Both the position numbers and the translations under genes were made by a program. 64,000 nt of DNA from a virus, in IMG/VR virus record IMGVR_UViG_3300028364_000014, positions 173,911 to 237,910 of that record; one strand, given 5' to 3'. The notes below the pieces were generated by a model. That model worked only from the letters and a program-made list of their open reading frames with translations, did no database searches and had not been told where the DNA came from. Positions 15,383 to 23,969 of the stretch are shown piece after piece. Numbering within the stretch: the stretch's first letter is position 1; each line of letters opens with the position of its first letter.

Positions 15383-16394
15383 GTATTTTATTTTCTGTTC
15401 TACAGTTATTAACACTTTTCTTCTTTAGTTCCGGCAGCGTACACCCGTATAGTTGATGTGCCACATTATAATGACAGTCTTCACACAAGCCCCATAAATT
15501 ATCTTTATCAAGCTGTAAATGGGGATGAGTAGATACTGCTTTTTCATGGTGTAGATCTGTTATTTTATTTTCACCACACATTTCACATATACCATTAGCT
15601 CTTTTTATTATTTCTTCACGCAGTTCTTGTGGTATAAATTCTCTAAGAGATTTAGTAGGTATAGCCCCATGACTGGCATATATCGGACAAGCTAACTTAC
15701 ACTCTTCAGAACAATAAAGACTATGTTCACCTTGACCTATATTTTCTAAAGCATACACTCTATGATATACCTGTTGTTTAGTTGGAATAAAATAATTTCT
15801 ACAGAACCTACATTTTACCTTTAACGAATTACCGTCTTTAGCTAGTTTAGGGGATTCTTCTTTAGTTAATTTATAATGAGTATTAGTATATATAGCAGAA
15901 GAATTTTTATATAATTTTTTGTATTCTGTTAGATCTTTTGCAATACTTATTTTTTTATTACCAGATAAACATTTTTTAGAACAATTTTTAGAGCAAAATA
16001 ACCATCGTTCTGATCTACCTATTGAATTTAATGCATTTAGTCTATTTGATACCCTTACTGTAGTTGGAATAAAGTAGTTTCTACAATATTTACATTTTAC
16101 TTCTAGAGATACTTCATCTTTAGCACATCTTGGTTGTTCATCTATTGTTAATTTTAACCCATATAAATTATATTCAGCAGGTTTTGTTTGAAAAGATTTT
16201 TGACTTTGTCTTCTAAACAATTTTTGTTTTTTTGTTAAAATCCTAGGATTATTCTGCCGATTTTCTTTTTGTTTTTTGGCTTCACATACTTTACACCAAC
16301 TTCCTACACTGAAAGATCTCTTCGCATATGAACCTACTTTCCAAAATTCCCACAGTGCTTTATGTTTTTTACATTTTGTACAAATTTTCCACAT
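15369..16394 (-). CDS. HNH homing endonuclease, Cys-rich type B
   Basis: 341 residues. The N-terminal zinc ribbon (CTKCKK ... CKVC) is followed by two copies of the unit C-K/R-Y/F-C-R-N-Y-F-I-P-T with a later C-S-x-x-C, where the related genes at 9679 and 48087 have one. The HNH nuclease is at the end: CEMCG, DLHHEKAV, DNLWGLCEDCHYNVAH. The gene starts on the stop codon region of the GIY-YIG gene at 16394, so two endonucleases of different families are stacked between the ribonucleotide reductase and the Hef-like nuclease. Confidence 0.85.
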   Translation of the reverse strand: MWKICTKCKKHKALWEFWKVGSYAKRSFSVGSWCKVCEAKKQKENRQNNPRILTKKQKLFRRQSQKSFQTKPAEYNLYGLKLTIDEQPRCAKDEVSLEVKCKYCRNYFIPTTVRVSNRLNALNSIGRSERWLFCSKNCSKKCLSGNKKISIAKDLTEYKKLYKNSSAIYTNTHYKLTKEESPKLAKDGNSLKVKCRFCRNYFIPTKQQVYHRVYALENIGQGEHSLYCSEECKLACPIYASHGAIPTKSLREFIPQELREEIIKRANGICEMCGENKITDLHHEKAVSTHPHLQLDKDNLWGLCEDCHYNVAHQLYGCTLPELKKKSVNNCRTENKILDKT

Positions 16395-17371
16395 TATTTA
16401 TATCCCCATTTAAATCCACCTGCGGTTTTTTGTTTCCCTCTACACACCTTATAAATACCTTCATAATGAATACCAATTATTTTAGCAGCTTTCATTGCAG
16501 ATGGGTATTCTTTAATGAAATTTCCTTCCAGGTCGTACTGTATTGTAGGTTTACTCACAGCTTTTTTTAATTTATTAATATTATCTTTACTTGGTGTTCT
16601 TTTAATATATTCTGGAACGTTTTGTTTTTCTAATGGGTCATCTATATACCGCCATAAAAATTCTTTAGGTAATCTGGTCTTCCCTTCACAGTTATTTAAT
16701 ATTAAAGTAGCACTTAAACCAGTGTCTTGTGAAGCTTTTGTAATAGATGAGTACCCTTTAATTAAATCCCCATCTAAATCATATTGTAAAACAGCCTTTG
16801 GTTTTAGTAAAGTATTCCTAATTAAATTAATATCTAATTTTTTCTTAAAGCCATCAGATTTTAATCGCCACACAAACCCACCAACCTGTTTAACTTTTTT
16901 ACCGTTACAACAATTAGATATATTTGGTCTATCAAGTCCTAATTTTTCAGCCGCACATCTAATAGACTTCCAAGCCTTAATAAAATTACCATTTAAATCA
17001 TATTGTAGTACCGCTTTATTATTCTTTCTAACTCTACTGTTTATAGTATTTTCAGATTGTTTATGTCCTGAACAACCTCCGCCCCCTGACGTAGAGTTAT
17101 ACCCGAAATGTTTATTAAAAGTATTATATTTATTTATATAGTAACACTCAAAAGTATTTAATTCAGCAATATTGTTACATCTAATTATAATATCAATCTT
17201 AAAAGCGTCCAGTCCGTACTTCTTCATTGCCCTATACAAATAGTAATCTTCTCCATTTATTGCGGATCTACGATGTTCATTCATACGTTTTGTAAAATTA
17301 ATAGTTTGCCCTATGTATGACTTACTATTTATTGTATTAGTTAATTTGTAAATAACTCCAAATATTTTCAT
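16394..17371 (-). CDS. GIY-YIG homing endonuclease with NUMOD repeats
   Basis: 325 residues from the ATG at 17371, chosen because AAGGAG lies nine bases upstream; the frame stays open 13 codons further. The catalytic domain is at 1-95: GVIYKLTN, SYIGQT, an Arg in KRMNEHRR and the Glu in FECYYINKY. A Gly-rich linker (TSGGGGCSGH) leads to three copies of a DNA-binding unit of the NUMOD type, each with Y-D-L-x-G-x-x-I-K followed by a helix-turn-helix-like part and a final F-x-W. The leader folds over the ribosome binding site (17379-17432), as in other phage homing endonucleases. Confidence 0.88.
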   Translation of the reverse strand: MKIFGVIYKLTNTINSKSYIGQTINFTKRMNEHRRSAINGEDYYLYRAMKKYGLDAFKIDIIIRCNNIAELNTFECYYINKYNTFNKHFGYNSTSGGGGCSGHKQSENTINSRVRKNNKAVLQYDLNGNFIKAWKSIRCAAEKLGLDRPNISNCCNGKKVKQVGGFVWRLKSDGFKKKLDINLIRNTLLKPKAVLQYDLDGDLIKGYSSITKASQDTGLSATLILNNCEGKTRLPKEFLWRYIDDPLEKQNVPEYIKRTPSKDNINKLKKAVSKPTIQYDLEGNFIKEYPSAMKAAKIIGIHYEGIYKVCRGKQKTAGGFKWGYK

Positions 17372-17378
17372 AATATTT

Positions 17379-17432
17379 AACTCCTTATTAGTAATATTTA
17401 TATAACACATACCTACTACTAATAAGGAAGTT
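17379..17432 (-). promoter_or_regulatory. Long hairpin covering the GIY-YIG ribosome binding site
   Basis: CCTTATTAGTA (17383-17393) pairs perfectly with TACTAATAAGG (17417-17427). The stem extends by one more pair and, past one bulged base, by three more. The AAGGAG of the GIY-YIG gene (17381-17386) is fully inside the stem; the loop has 23 bases. The motif TTAACTAACTT lies just upstream in the RNA, shared with the hairpin at 10550-10590. Confidence 0.75.
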
Positions 17433-17455
17433 AGTTAAATATATATATATATATA

Positions 17456-20400
17456 CTAACTACACCCAGCATATCCACAAGAGGGACAAGTAAAGCATCC
17501 ACTCTGAAATATAATGTCTTTAGATCCGCAATCTGGGCAGGACATACCCAGTTCTCCATTTAAATCTGTTACATAGCCCATAAGGTGTTTTTTTAATCTA
17601 AAAACAAGAGTGCCTGGTCCAGCATTGTCTACTCCACCTAACGCCTTAACAATGTCAATCATAGGAGTATTATGACGAAAAAGAAACCCAAGCATACGTC
17701 CTATTTTTACATGATTAGATTGTCTAGCAAACTTCTTTTCTACCTCTTCTAATTTCTCATCATCTAATTTATATTTTTTAGCTACTTTTTTTAACTCATC
17801 AATTGCATCCATAGTTATTTCTGTCTTAGAAACAGTGTTTGTTGAAATAAAACACGCAAATGGTTTTCTCATCTCAATATCCATAAATGAAAAATGTACG
17901 TACCATTTAGAACCATTACCACGTAAAATGACCCCTTTGGATGGGTACTCTTCAGGAAGTTTAACAACATCATGTATAATATTACCATTTTCATGTCCCT
18001 TAAAAGCATCCAAAAACTCTTCTTGCCTTTCTTTAATCTCTTTAACCTTATCTTTCTTTTTAGACTCAAGAACAGCTATAGAAGTACCTTCACGATAAGT
18101 AGTACACCCTTTAATTCCTTGCTTATGGACCTTACTATACAACGCTTTAAAATCATCAAAAGATATGTCATTGGGTAAGTTGATCGTTTTACTACTTGAC
18201 TGATCAATATACTTACTTACAGTATTCAAAATAGTAAAATGTTCTTGTACAGACAGCTTTGTAGCGGTAGTAAATTCAGTTTTGCCGTGCTTCAAAGCCT
18301 GATAATATCCATAATCTCTAATAGTTTCAGCTTTACATAATCCTTGATTCTTATCTATTCTATATTCACCATCTGTAGATATAAGAACAATTTCATCAGC
18401 AATACTTTCTTCTTTTAAATAATCTGTTTCAAACCATTCTCCTTTATGTATAGATGGGTATTTAAAATCCATAGGCTTTCCTTCTATCCTATTCCATCTA
18501 GTATACTCTGTAGAAAATACTGGTTCTAACCCACCAGATACATTGCCAGCAAGAATTGCTAGAGTACCAGTAGGAGCTATAGCAGCAACGGCACTATTAC
18601 GTAAACCGTATTTTCTAATAAGGTCGAGTGTCTCCTCGTCTAAAACTTCCCCATGTTTCACATAACCAGTCTCTAATAATTTTTCATCATAAAGGGCAAA
18701 AGGACCCCTTTCTTTAGCAAGCATGGCGGACTTTTTATATGCGGTATTCATAAACAAATGGAGCATCCATTCTGTAAACTCAACACTTTCTTTTCCACCA
18801 TAACGAATGCCCATCATCATAAACAAAGAAGCTAGTCCACAAAAACCAAGACCAATCTTTCGTTTCATCTTAGAAGCATCTTCATACATAGGCAATGGGT
18901 AATCTGATATGTCGATTATATTATCTAAAGCTTCAACCATAATATTTATATCTAACATAAGAAGTTGGTCATTAAATATACCTGTTTCAATGTCGTAGTA
19001 ACGCACCAAATTTAAGGACCCTAAATTACATACATCACCAAGGTCGTACAAAGCCCCTTTGTGTTCTACAATACCGGTGTTTCCGGGTACTTCTCCACAT
19101 TGTCTGGTACTAAACCCATTACAAATAACAGAGTGATAATCTTCTTGGGTTAAACAATACACATCTTCTTTTCCTATAAACTCTATTGCCTTAATTTTTT
19201 CATAGAATTTTTGTTTGTGTATAATTTTGTCTTCTTTCCAAGAAAAAAACTTATCATTTTTATACGGAAGCATGAATCCTATTTGGCTCATAAAACTATC
19301 TCTACTACCGCTAAAAAGTATCAACTCATAATTATCTTTACACCAATATTTCTTTAGCCCTCCCAGTCCATCAGGAAGTTTTCTATAGTCAGCTTTTCTA
19401 CGTAAGTTAATATTAGATCTAATACCAAAATTAGATAGTAAAATTTGTACATCTTTAATTAGGCTTGGCATAGAACTATTTAATCTAATAGAACAACCTG
19501 ACCTAATAGAACTAATGTTCACAGTACCGTCCGCCTGAAATAACCCCTGAAGATACCCTTTTACAAAATCCTTAGTTCCCTTAAATATAAATTCTGGGAC
19601 TTCTTCTTTAATAGACAATAAACCAAACTCTTCAAAAATTCTGTAAAGAACCGCTGATTTAATCTCATACATATCTTTACTCTTAATATAACGAGCTTTT
19701 ACTGTAGTATCTGAATAGTGTCCTCCGTATTCTCTTATCAAAGTATTAGTGGTCTCTACAAGTTCATCTATTAATACATTATCTTTCCCCCACAATCTAA
19801 TGTAAACTTTATTATTCTTACAATTGTATTTTTTATCCCAACCTTCGTATATAGTACCATCACCTGCTATTATTCCTATAAGTCTCCCAAAAGATAAATT
19901 ACCGTTCTTCCCAAAACCACATAACCCAGAACAAATATCTACGCTATCCCCAACCTTAAGGTCCTTTAATTCTTTTGGACCTTCGGGGGTATTAAACTCG
20001 TGGTAATCTGTAGTTTTAATTTCATATCCCGCAGAAGTAGTCAATTTAAATACATCTCTATCTTCACCAGTCTTATATACATGAGTAGTCTTTAGCAGTG
20101 TGGTGCCTATAGAACCATCTATTTGTCTATTATCAGCATAAACCTCATTAGACCCACCTTCTTTATACAAGTCATATATACGCTCCATACCTTTAGATGT
20201 ATGTAATAACATGTCTCCTGTAAAACAAGGATTAGTTGCGCTAATACTACTACTCAAGTAATTAACATTATCCATTTTTCTAATTGTGTCAATAAACAAT
20301 AACCCTGGTTCATTTCTATTATAACTACTCTTCAAAAGAAGTTCCCACAAATAATTAGCTTTTACTGTACGATATACTACAGTAGGATAACCTTTATCTG

Positions 20401-21124
20401 CCCACTTCTCGAAGTTACCATCCCACTCTTTCTCATACTTTTCAAAATTAATATCTGGAAACCAAAGATCCCAATCAAGATCATTTTCCACACAGTACAT
20501 AAATGCGTCTGATATTAAAACCGACATATTCATTTTAGTCAGTCTATTAGGAGTGGATTTAGTTGTAATAAACTCCTCAATGTCTGGGTGATTTACATTC
20601 ATCGTTACCATAGTAGCACCTTTTCTAATACTATTTTTAGACGGCACCCCTTGATACGAATCATTTTTATCAACACTACCTGATGTAATAACTTCAGAAA
20701 CTTTATCAAAAATCTCTAGGAACTTTATTGCTCCTGGTGAAGCTACACCTATCTTCCTAATCAACGTCTTAGCTGGCCTAAAAAAATTGGCACAGAACCC
20801 AACTCCTCCTTCTGTTTTCAGCGTGCACGCATACTTAGTAACCATATCCATAATCCCTTCTAATGAGTCTGGATCTTTTGTCACAGACTCAATGAAGCAA
20901 TTAAAAAGTGTCAACCCTTTTTCATCTACACCTATATTAGAATTAATTCTTCCACCAAATAAAGTCCTAAAATCTAAAATTGACCCTTTTAGTTGGTGCT
21001 TTTTATCCCCGTCATCTGGGAAAATAGAGGACGAAATCCGTTCACAAAAACCATCGTATGTCTCATCTTTATACTTATACTTATTCTCCCAAATCTTTTC
21101 TTGAAAACTGTCTACAAATGTCAT
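17456..21124 (-). CDS. nrdJ: Class II (B12-dependent) ribonucleotide reductase, intein-containing
   Basis: 1222 residues, of which 376 (300-675) are an intein; the spliced protein has about 846. It reduces ribonucleotides to deoxyribonucleotides using adenosylcobalamin, so no small subunit gene is needed and none is seen. Evidence: the core GGVGFCANFF, the active-site loop ATNP-CGE (split by the intein), CNLGSLNLVRY, GLGFCGLASLFM and PTGTLAILAGN. The C-terminal zinc region (CPDCGSKD ... CFTCPSCGYAGC) is typical of NrdJ. It is followed on the RNA by two homing endonuclease genes and preceded by a 5-repeat HNH gene. Confidence 0.95.
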   Translation of the reverse strand: MTFVDSFQEKIWENKYKYKDETYDGFCERISSSIFPDDGDKKHQLKGSILDFRTLFGGRINSNIGVDEKGLTLFNCFIESVTKDPDSLEGIMDMVTKYACTLKTEGGVGFCANFFRPAKTLIRKIGVASPGAIKFLEIFDKVSEVITSGSVDKNDSYQGVPSKNSIRKGATMVTMNVNHPDIEEFITTKSTPNRLTKMNMSVLISDAFMYCVENDLDWDLWFPDINFEKYEKEWDGNFEKWADKGYPTVVYRTVKANYLWELLLKSSYNRNEPGLLFIDTIRKMDNVNYLSSSISATNPCFTGDMLLHTSKGMERIYDLYKEGGSNEVYADNRQIDGSIGTTLLKTTHVYKTGEDRDVFKLTTSAGYEIKTTDYHEFNTPEGPKELKDLKVGDSVDICSGLCGFGKNGNLSFGRLIGIIAGDGTIYEGWDKKYNCKNNKVYIRLWGKDNVLIDELVETTNTLIREYGGHYSDTTVKARYIKSKDMYEIKSAVLYRIFEEFGLLSIKEEVPEFIFKGTKDFVKGYLQGLFQADGTVNISSIRSGCSIRLNSSMPSLIKDVQILLSNFGIRSNINLRRKADYRKLPDGLGGLKKYWCKDNYELILFSGSRDSFMSQIGFMLPYKNDKFFSWKEDKIIHKQKFYEKIKAIEFIGKEDVYCLTQEDYHSVICNGFSTRQCGEVPGNTGIVEHKGALYDLGDVCNLGSLNLVRYYDIETGIFNDQLLMLDINIMVEALDNIIDISDYPLPMYEDASKMKRKIGLGFCGLASLFMMMGIRYGGKESVEFTEWMLHLFMNTAYKKSAMLAKERGPFALYDEKLLETGYVKHGEVLDEETLDLIRKYGLRNSAVAAIAPTGTLAILAGNVSGGLEPVFSTEYTRWNRIEGKPMDFKYPSIHKGEWFETDYLKEESIADEIVLISTDGEYRIDKNQGLCKAETIRDYGYYQALKHGKTEFTTATKLSVQEHFTILNTVSKYIDQSSSKTINLPNDISFDDFKALYSKVHKQGIKGCTTYREGTSIAVLESKKKDKVKEIKERQEEFLDAFKGHENGNIIHDVVKLPEEYPSKGVILRGNGSKWYVHFSFMDIEMRKPFACFISTNTVSKTEITMDAIDELKKVAKKYKLDDEKLEEVEKKFARQSNHVKIGRMLGFLFRHNTPMIDIVKALGGVDNAGPGTLVFRLKKHLMGYVTDLNGELGMSCPDCGSKDIIFQSGCFTCPSCGYAGCS
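19100..20227 (-). mobile_element. LAGLIDADG intein in ribonucleotide reductase
   Basis: 376 residues between ATNP and CGEVPG, exactly at the catalytic Cys loop. It starts with Cys300 (CFTGDMLLHT) and carries splicing block B-like VFKLTTSAGYEIKTTDYHEF. The two LAGLIDADG motifs are LIGIIAGDG and LQGLFQADG, both with their acidic residue, so the endonuclease looks intact. The C-terminal splicing block reads ICNGFSTRQ followed by Cys: the usual His-Asn end is Arg-Gln. C-terminal Gln is known from a few inteins, for example the ribonucleotide reductase intein of Chilo iridescent virus. Confidence 0.92.
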
Positions 21125-21133
21125 ATTCTTCTC

Positions 21134-22345
21134 CTAATATCTTTTATTTACTATTGCTTGATACCACGCTTTATGCCAGCTCCTATCTTTGTTCGCTTTA
21201 CTATTACAAGAACGACATATGGTTATTAAATTACTAGGTTTACAGTCTTTCTTGTCGTAATTAATGTGATGGATAGTTAAATCGTTTGGATTTTTAGAAT
21301 TACAGTACGGATTTAAACATTTATTTCCATCACGATTTCTTATATCTTTTTTATAATCTAAGTCTTTCCAGACTTCACAATAAAGCTCGAAGGATTTACC
21401 TCCTCTCCATTGTTGATTACCAGCACCAAAACTATCCAAGTGTGAACAAACCGGACACCTATGACCATCCGCCCAATCATAAAACCTAATTGTACCTTTA
21501 TGTCCTAAAGGGCATATATAGTTTAGCTTTGTTTTATTGTTTTTATATTCACCACTTAAAAGGGTATAACCCTCCAATTCAAAAAAACTTCTTACCTCTT
21601 TAATAGTTTTCTTCATTTTACCAGAACATTCTGGGCATCTATTACCTTGTTTCCAATTACCCCAAACCATACTACAGTGATGCCCTTTATCACAAACATA
21701 ATCAAGTTTAGAGTTATTGTTAATATATTCAGTGCTTAGTAATATGTAGCCTGCCTCCTTAAAAGAATTTTTTACAAGATCATAGGATGGTTTAACATTA
21801 TCACTACAATAAAAACATCTTTTACCTTGTTGCCAATCATTCCACATAATACTGTGATGATGCCCTTTTGGGCATTTAAAAATCAATTTAGTATGTGCAT
21901 TTTTATACTTTTCACTAAGTAAAATGTAACCTTCTTTTTTAAAAGAATTTTTAATAAAAGAAAGGCTATGTCTTCTGTTATTTATTGAGCACTTATTACA
22001 TCTACTACCAGACTTCCAATTTTTCCAACTTATCGAACCTACATGCCCATTAACACATCTATAATCTAACTTTGTGTGTGCATTTTTATAACACTCACTC
22101 AATAAAAAGTAGCCTTCTTTATTAAAGGCGGTTTTTATATCACGTATATCAGGCTTAATAACTCCTGAACAGTACGGACATCTATAACATGTTTGCCAAT
22201 TTGCCCAAGTAATACTGTGTTTATGTCCATTAGGGCATATATAATTTAATTTAGTGTGAGCATTTACATACTCCTCACTAAGGAGGGTATAGCCCTCCTT
22301 CTCAAAAGATTTTTTAACAAAACTATATGTTAATTTTTTTGACAT
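21134..22345 (-). CDS. HNH homing endonuclease with five zinc-ribbon repeats
   Basis: 403 residues. Five tandem units of about 60 residues, each of the form F-x-x-E-G-Y-x-L-L-S-x-x-Y-x-N-x-x-T-K-L, then C-P-x-G-H, then W-x-x-W and C-P-x-C, look like treble-clef zinc modules that would read DNA. The HNH nuclease is at the end: CLNPYC, LTIHHINYDKKDC, NLITICRSCNSKAN. It lies between the ribonucleotide reductase and dUTPase genes and begins on the dUTPase stop codon. Paralogues with four repeats are at 22910, 43378 and 52167. Confidence 0.87.
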   Translation of the reverse strand: MSKKLTYSFVKKSFEKEGYTLLSEEYVNAHTKLNYICPNGHKHSITWANWQTCYRCPYCSGVIKPDIRDIKTAFNKEGYFLLSECYKNAHTKLDYRCVNGHVGSISWKNWKSGSRCNKCSINNRRHSLSFIKNSFKKEGYILLSEKYKNAHTKLIFKCPKGHHHSIMWNDWQQGKRCFYCSDNVKPSYDLVKNSFKEAGYILLSTEYINNNSKLDYVCDKGHHCSMVWGNWKQGNRCPECSGKMKKTIKEVRSFFELEGYTLLSGEYKNNKTKLNYICPLGHKGTIRFYDWADGHRCPVCSHLDSFGAGNQQWRGGKSFELYCEVWKDLDYKKDIRNRDGNKCLNPYCNSKNPNDLTIHHINYDKKDCKPSNLITICRSCNSKANKDRSWHKAWYQAIVNKRY

Positions 22346-22821
22346 TACTTATCAGTAGACCCAGAACCTCCAACCCTTGTAACATCGCTATTACAATTAT
22401 CTGATTCAAGGAACTTTTTGAATATACCTTGCACTACCGCATCACCTTTATTAAATACCCTAGTTCTATCACCGAAGTTCCAAAGAAAAATACCTATATT
22501 ACCATCATTTTTTACATTACTATAGTAATCACTATCAATAATTCCTACAATATTTTTAATCCTTATCTCATTTTTATTTGCAAGAGATGACCTAGGGTAA
22601 ACCTCAAGTACTTCATCATCTAGCATATATGCTTTTACATCTGTCCAAATAAACGCACCTTCTCCAGGTAGAATTTCTACATCAGTGGGCAGAAAAAAAT
22701 CGTACCCTGCTGATTTAGCAGTACCTCTCAACGGAAGTGTAACTTCTTCACATACTGAATAAGCCTTCAGGTAATCTTTTGCTACTACTTCAAATCCTCT
22801 AGTTCTTTTTACTTCTTTCAT
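22345..22821 (-). CDS. dut: dUTP pyrophosphatase (dUTPase)
   Basis: 158 residues from the ATG at 22821, which has AAAAGGA at the right distance and gives the common phage start (RGFEVV). The five dUTPase motifs are present: SAGYDFFLP, YPRSSLANK, GIIDSDYY, GDAVVQGIF and the Gly-rich C-terminal arm RVGGSGSTDK. It hydrolyses dUTP to dUMP, keeping uracil out of DNA and feeding thymidylate synthesis. The frame remains open for 35 codons upstream to 22926, but without a binding site. Two HNH endonuclease genes flank it on both sides. Confidence 0.93.
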   Translation of the reverse strand: MKEVKRTRGFEVVAKDYLKAYSVCEEVTLPLRGTAKSAGYDFFLPTDVEILPGEGAFIWTDVKAYMLDDEVLEVYPRSSLANKNEIRIKNIVGIIDSDYYSNVKNDGNIGIFLWNFGDRTRVFNKGDAVVQGIFKKFLESDNCNSDVTRVGGSGSTDK

Positions 22822-22909
22822 AATTAATTTTCCTTTTACGTCCAAGTTAATTGTATTTGTACCCTGGTAATCTGTATATACTTCTATAGTCTTTTTTTCT
22901 ACTGAATTT

Positions 22910-23968
22910 TTAATACCTATAATCATATCGTCTATACAATAGCGCTTGATACCAAGACTTATGCCAGTTCCTGTCTGTATTTGCTTTAGAGTTACAAGAA
23001 CGGCACACCGTAATTAAATTACTAGGCTTGCAGTTCTTTTTATTATAATCAATGTGGTGAATTGTTAGGTCGTTTTTATTCGATGAATTACAATATGGAT
23101 TCAAACATTTATTATCATCCCTATTTCTTATATCCTGTTTGTATTCTTTGTCTTTCCAGGCTTCACAATAAGGTTCGAAGGATTTTCCACCTTGCCAATT
23201 AGGGTGCCCTGAACCACATCTAGTTATTGATAGGTTTATACCTTTACAGGTAGGGCACCTATAACCAGTTCTCCAATTACCCCAAGTAATACTATGTCCG
23301 TGCCCTTCAGAACAAACATACTCAAGTTTAATATGTGCATTTTCATACTTTTTACTTAATAAGATATAACCTTCTTTTTTAAACTCCTCTTTTATATATT
23401 CAATTGTTTTTTTATTATTACCAACACAATAAGGACATCTACAACCTGATACCCAATCCCTATAAGTGATACTATGAGAGTGCTTATTAGGACATATGTA
23501 ATCAAGTTTAGTACTGCTATTTTTATACTCCTCACTCAGAAGAATGTACCCCTCTTTTTCTAAAGAATTCCTAACTGTATCAAAACTCGGCTTCAAGTTA
23601 CCATGACAGTAGTAACAACGGTTTCCCGAAGCCCAATCATCCCATCTTATTGAGTGTTTATGCCCTTTAGGACAAATATATTCTAGTTTTTGTTTATTAT
23701 TTTTATAAACAGTAGTTAATAAAGTGTACCCTTCATTATAGAAAGCCTCTCTTATCTTATCTAATGACAGTTTTCTCTTATCGAAGTTACAAAACCTACA
23801 CCTATGTCCTAATAACCAATTACCCCAAGTAATACTATGATAATGACCTCTGGGACACCTATAATCAAGTTTGTTGGTATACCCCTCGTATTCAGTACTA
23901 AGTAAGGTGTATCCTTCTTTTTTAAAATACTCTTTAATGAGTGTAATATTGTACTTCTTATTAGCCAT
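22910..23968 (-). CDS. HNH homing endonuclease with four zinc-ribbon repeats
   Basis: 352 residues from the ATG at 23968, next to AGGAA and directly after the DNA polymerase stop codon. Four treble-clef-like units (F-x-K-E-G-Y-x-L-L-S ... C-P-x-G-H ... W-x-x-W ... C-x-x-C) precede the nuclease domain: CLNPYC, LTIHHIDYNKKNC, NLITVCRSCNSKAN. It is inserted between DNA polymerase and dUTPase. An earlier in-frame start at 23998 overlaps the polymerase and lacks a binding site. Confidence 0.87.
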   Translation of the reverse strand: MANKKYNITLIKEYFKKEGYTLLSTEYEGYTNKLDYRCPRGHYHSITWGNWLLGHRCRFCNFDKRKLSLDKIREAFYNEGYTLLTTVYKNNKQKLEYICPKGHKHSIRWDDWASGNRCYYCHGNLKPSFDTVRNSLEKEGYILLSEEYKNSSTKLDYICPNKHSHSITYRDWVSGCRCPYCVGNNKKTIEYIKEEFKKEGYILLSKKYENAHIKLEYVCSEGHGHSITWGNWRTGYRCPTCKGINLSITRCGSGHPNWQGGKSFEPYCEAWKDKEYKQDIRNRDDNKCLNPYCNSSNKNDLTIHHIDYNKKNCKPSNLITVCRSCNSKANTDRNWHKSWYQALLYRRYDYRY

Positions 23969-23969
23969 A

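Noticed and set aside
16515-17141. 208-codon plus-strand open frame opposite the GIY-YIG gene
   Set aside because: Antisense to a gene with clear motifs, no ribosome binding site, no plus-strand promoter; an AT-rich shadow frame.
22822-22926. N-terminal extension of dUTPase
   Set aside because: Frame is open but has no ribosome binding site, and the internal ATG at 22821 has one and gives the usual dUTPase start.
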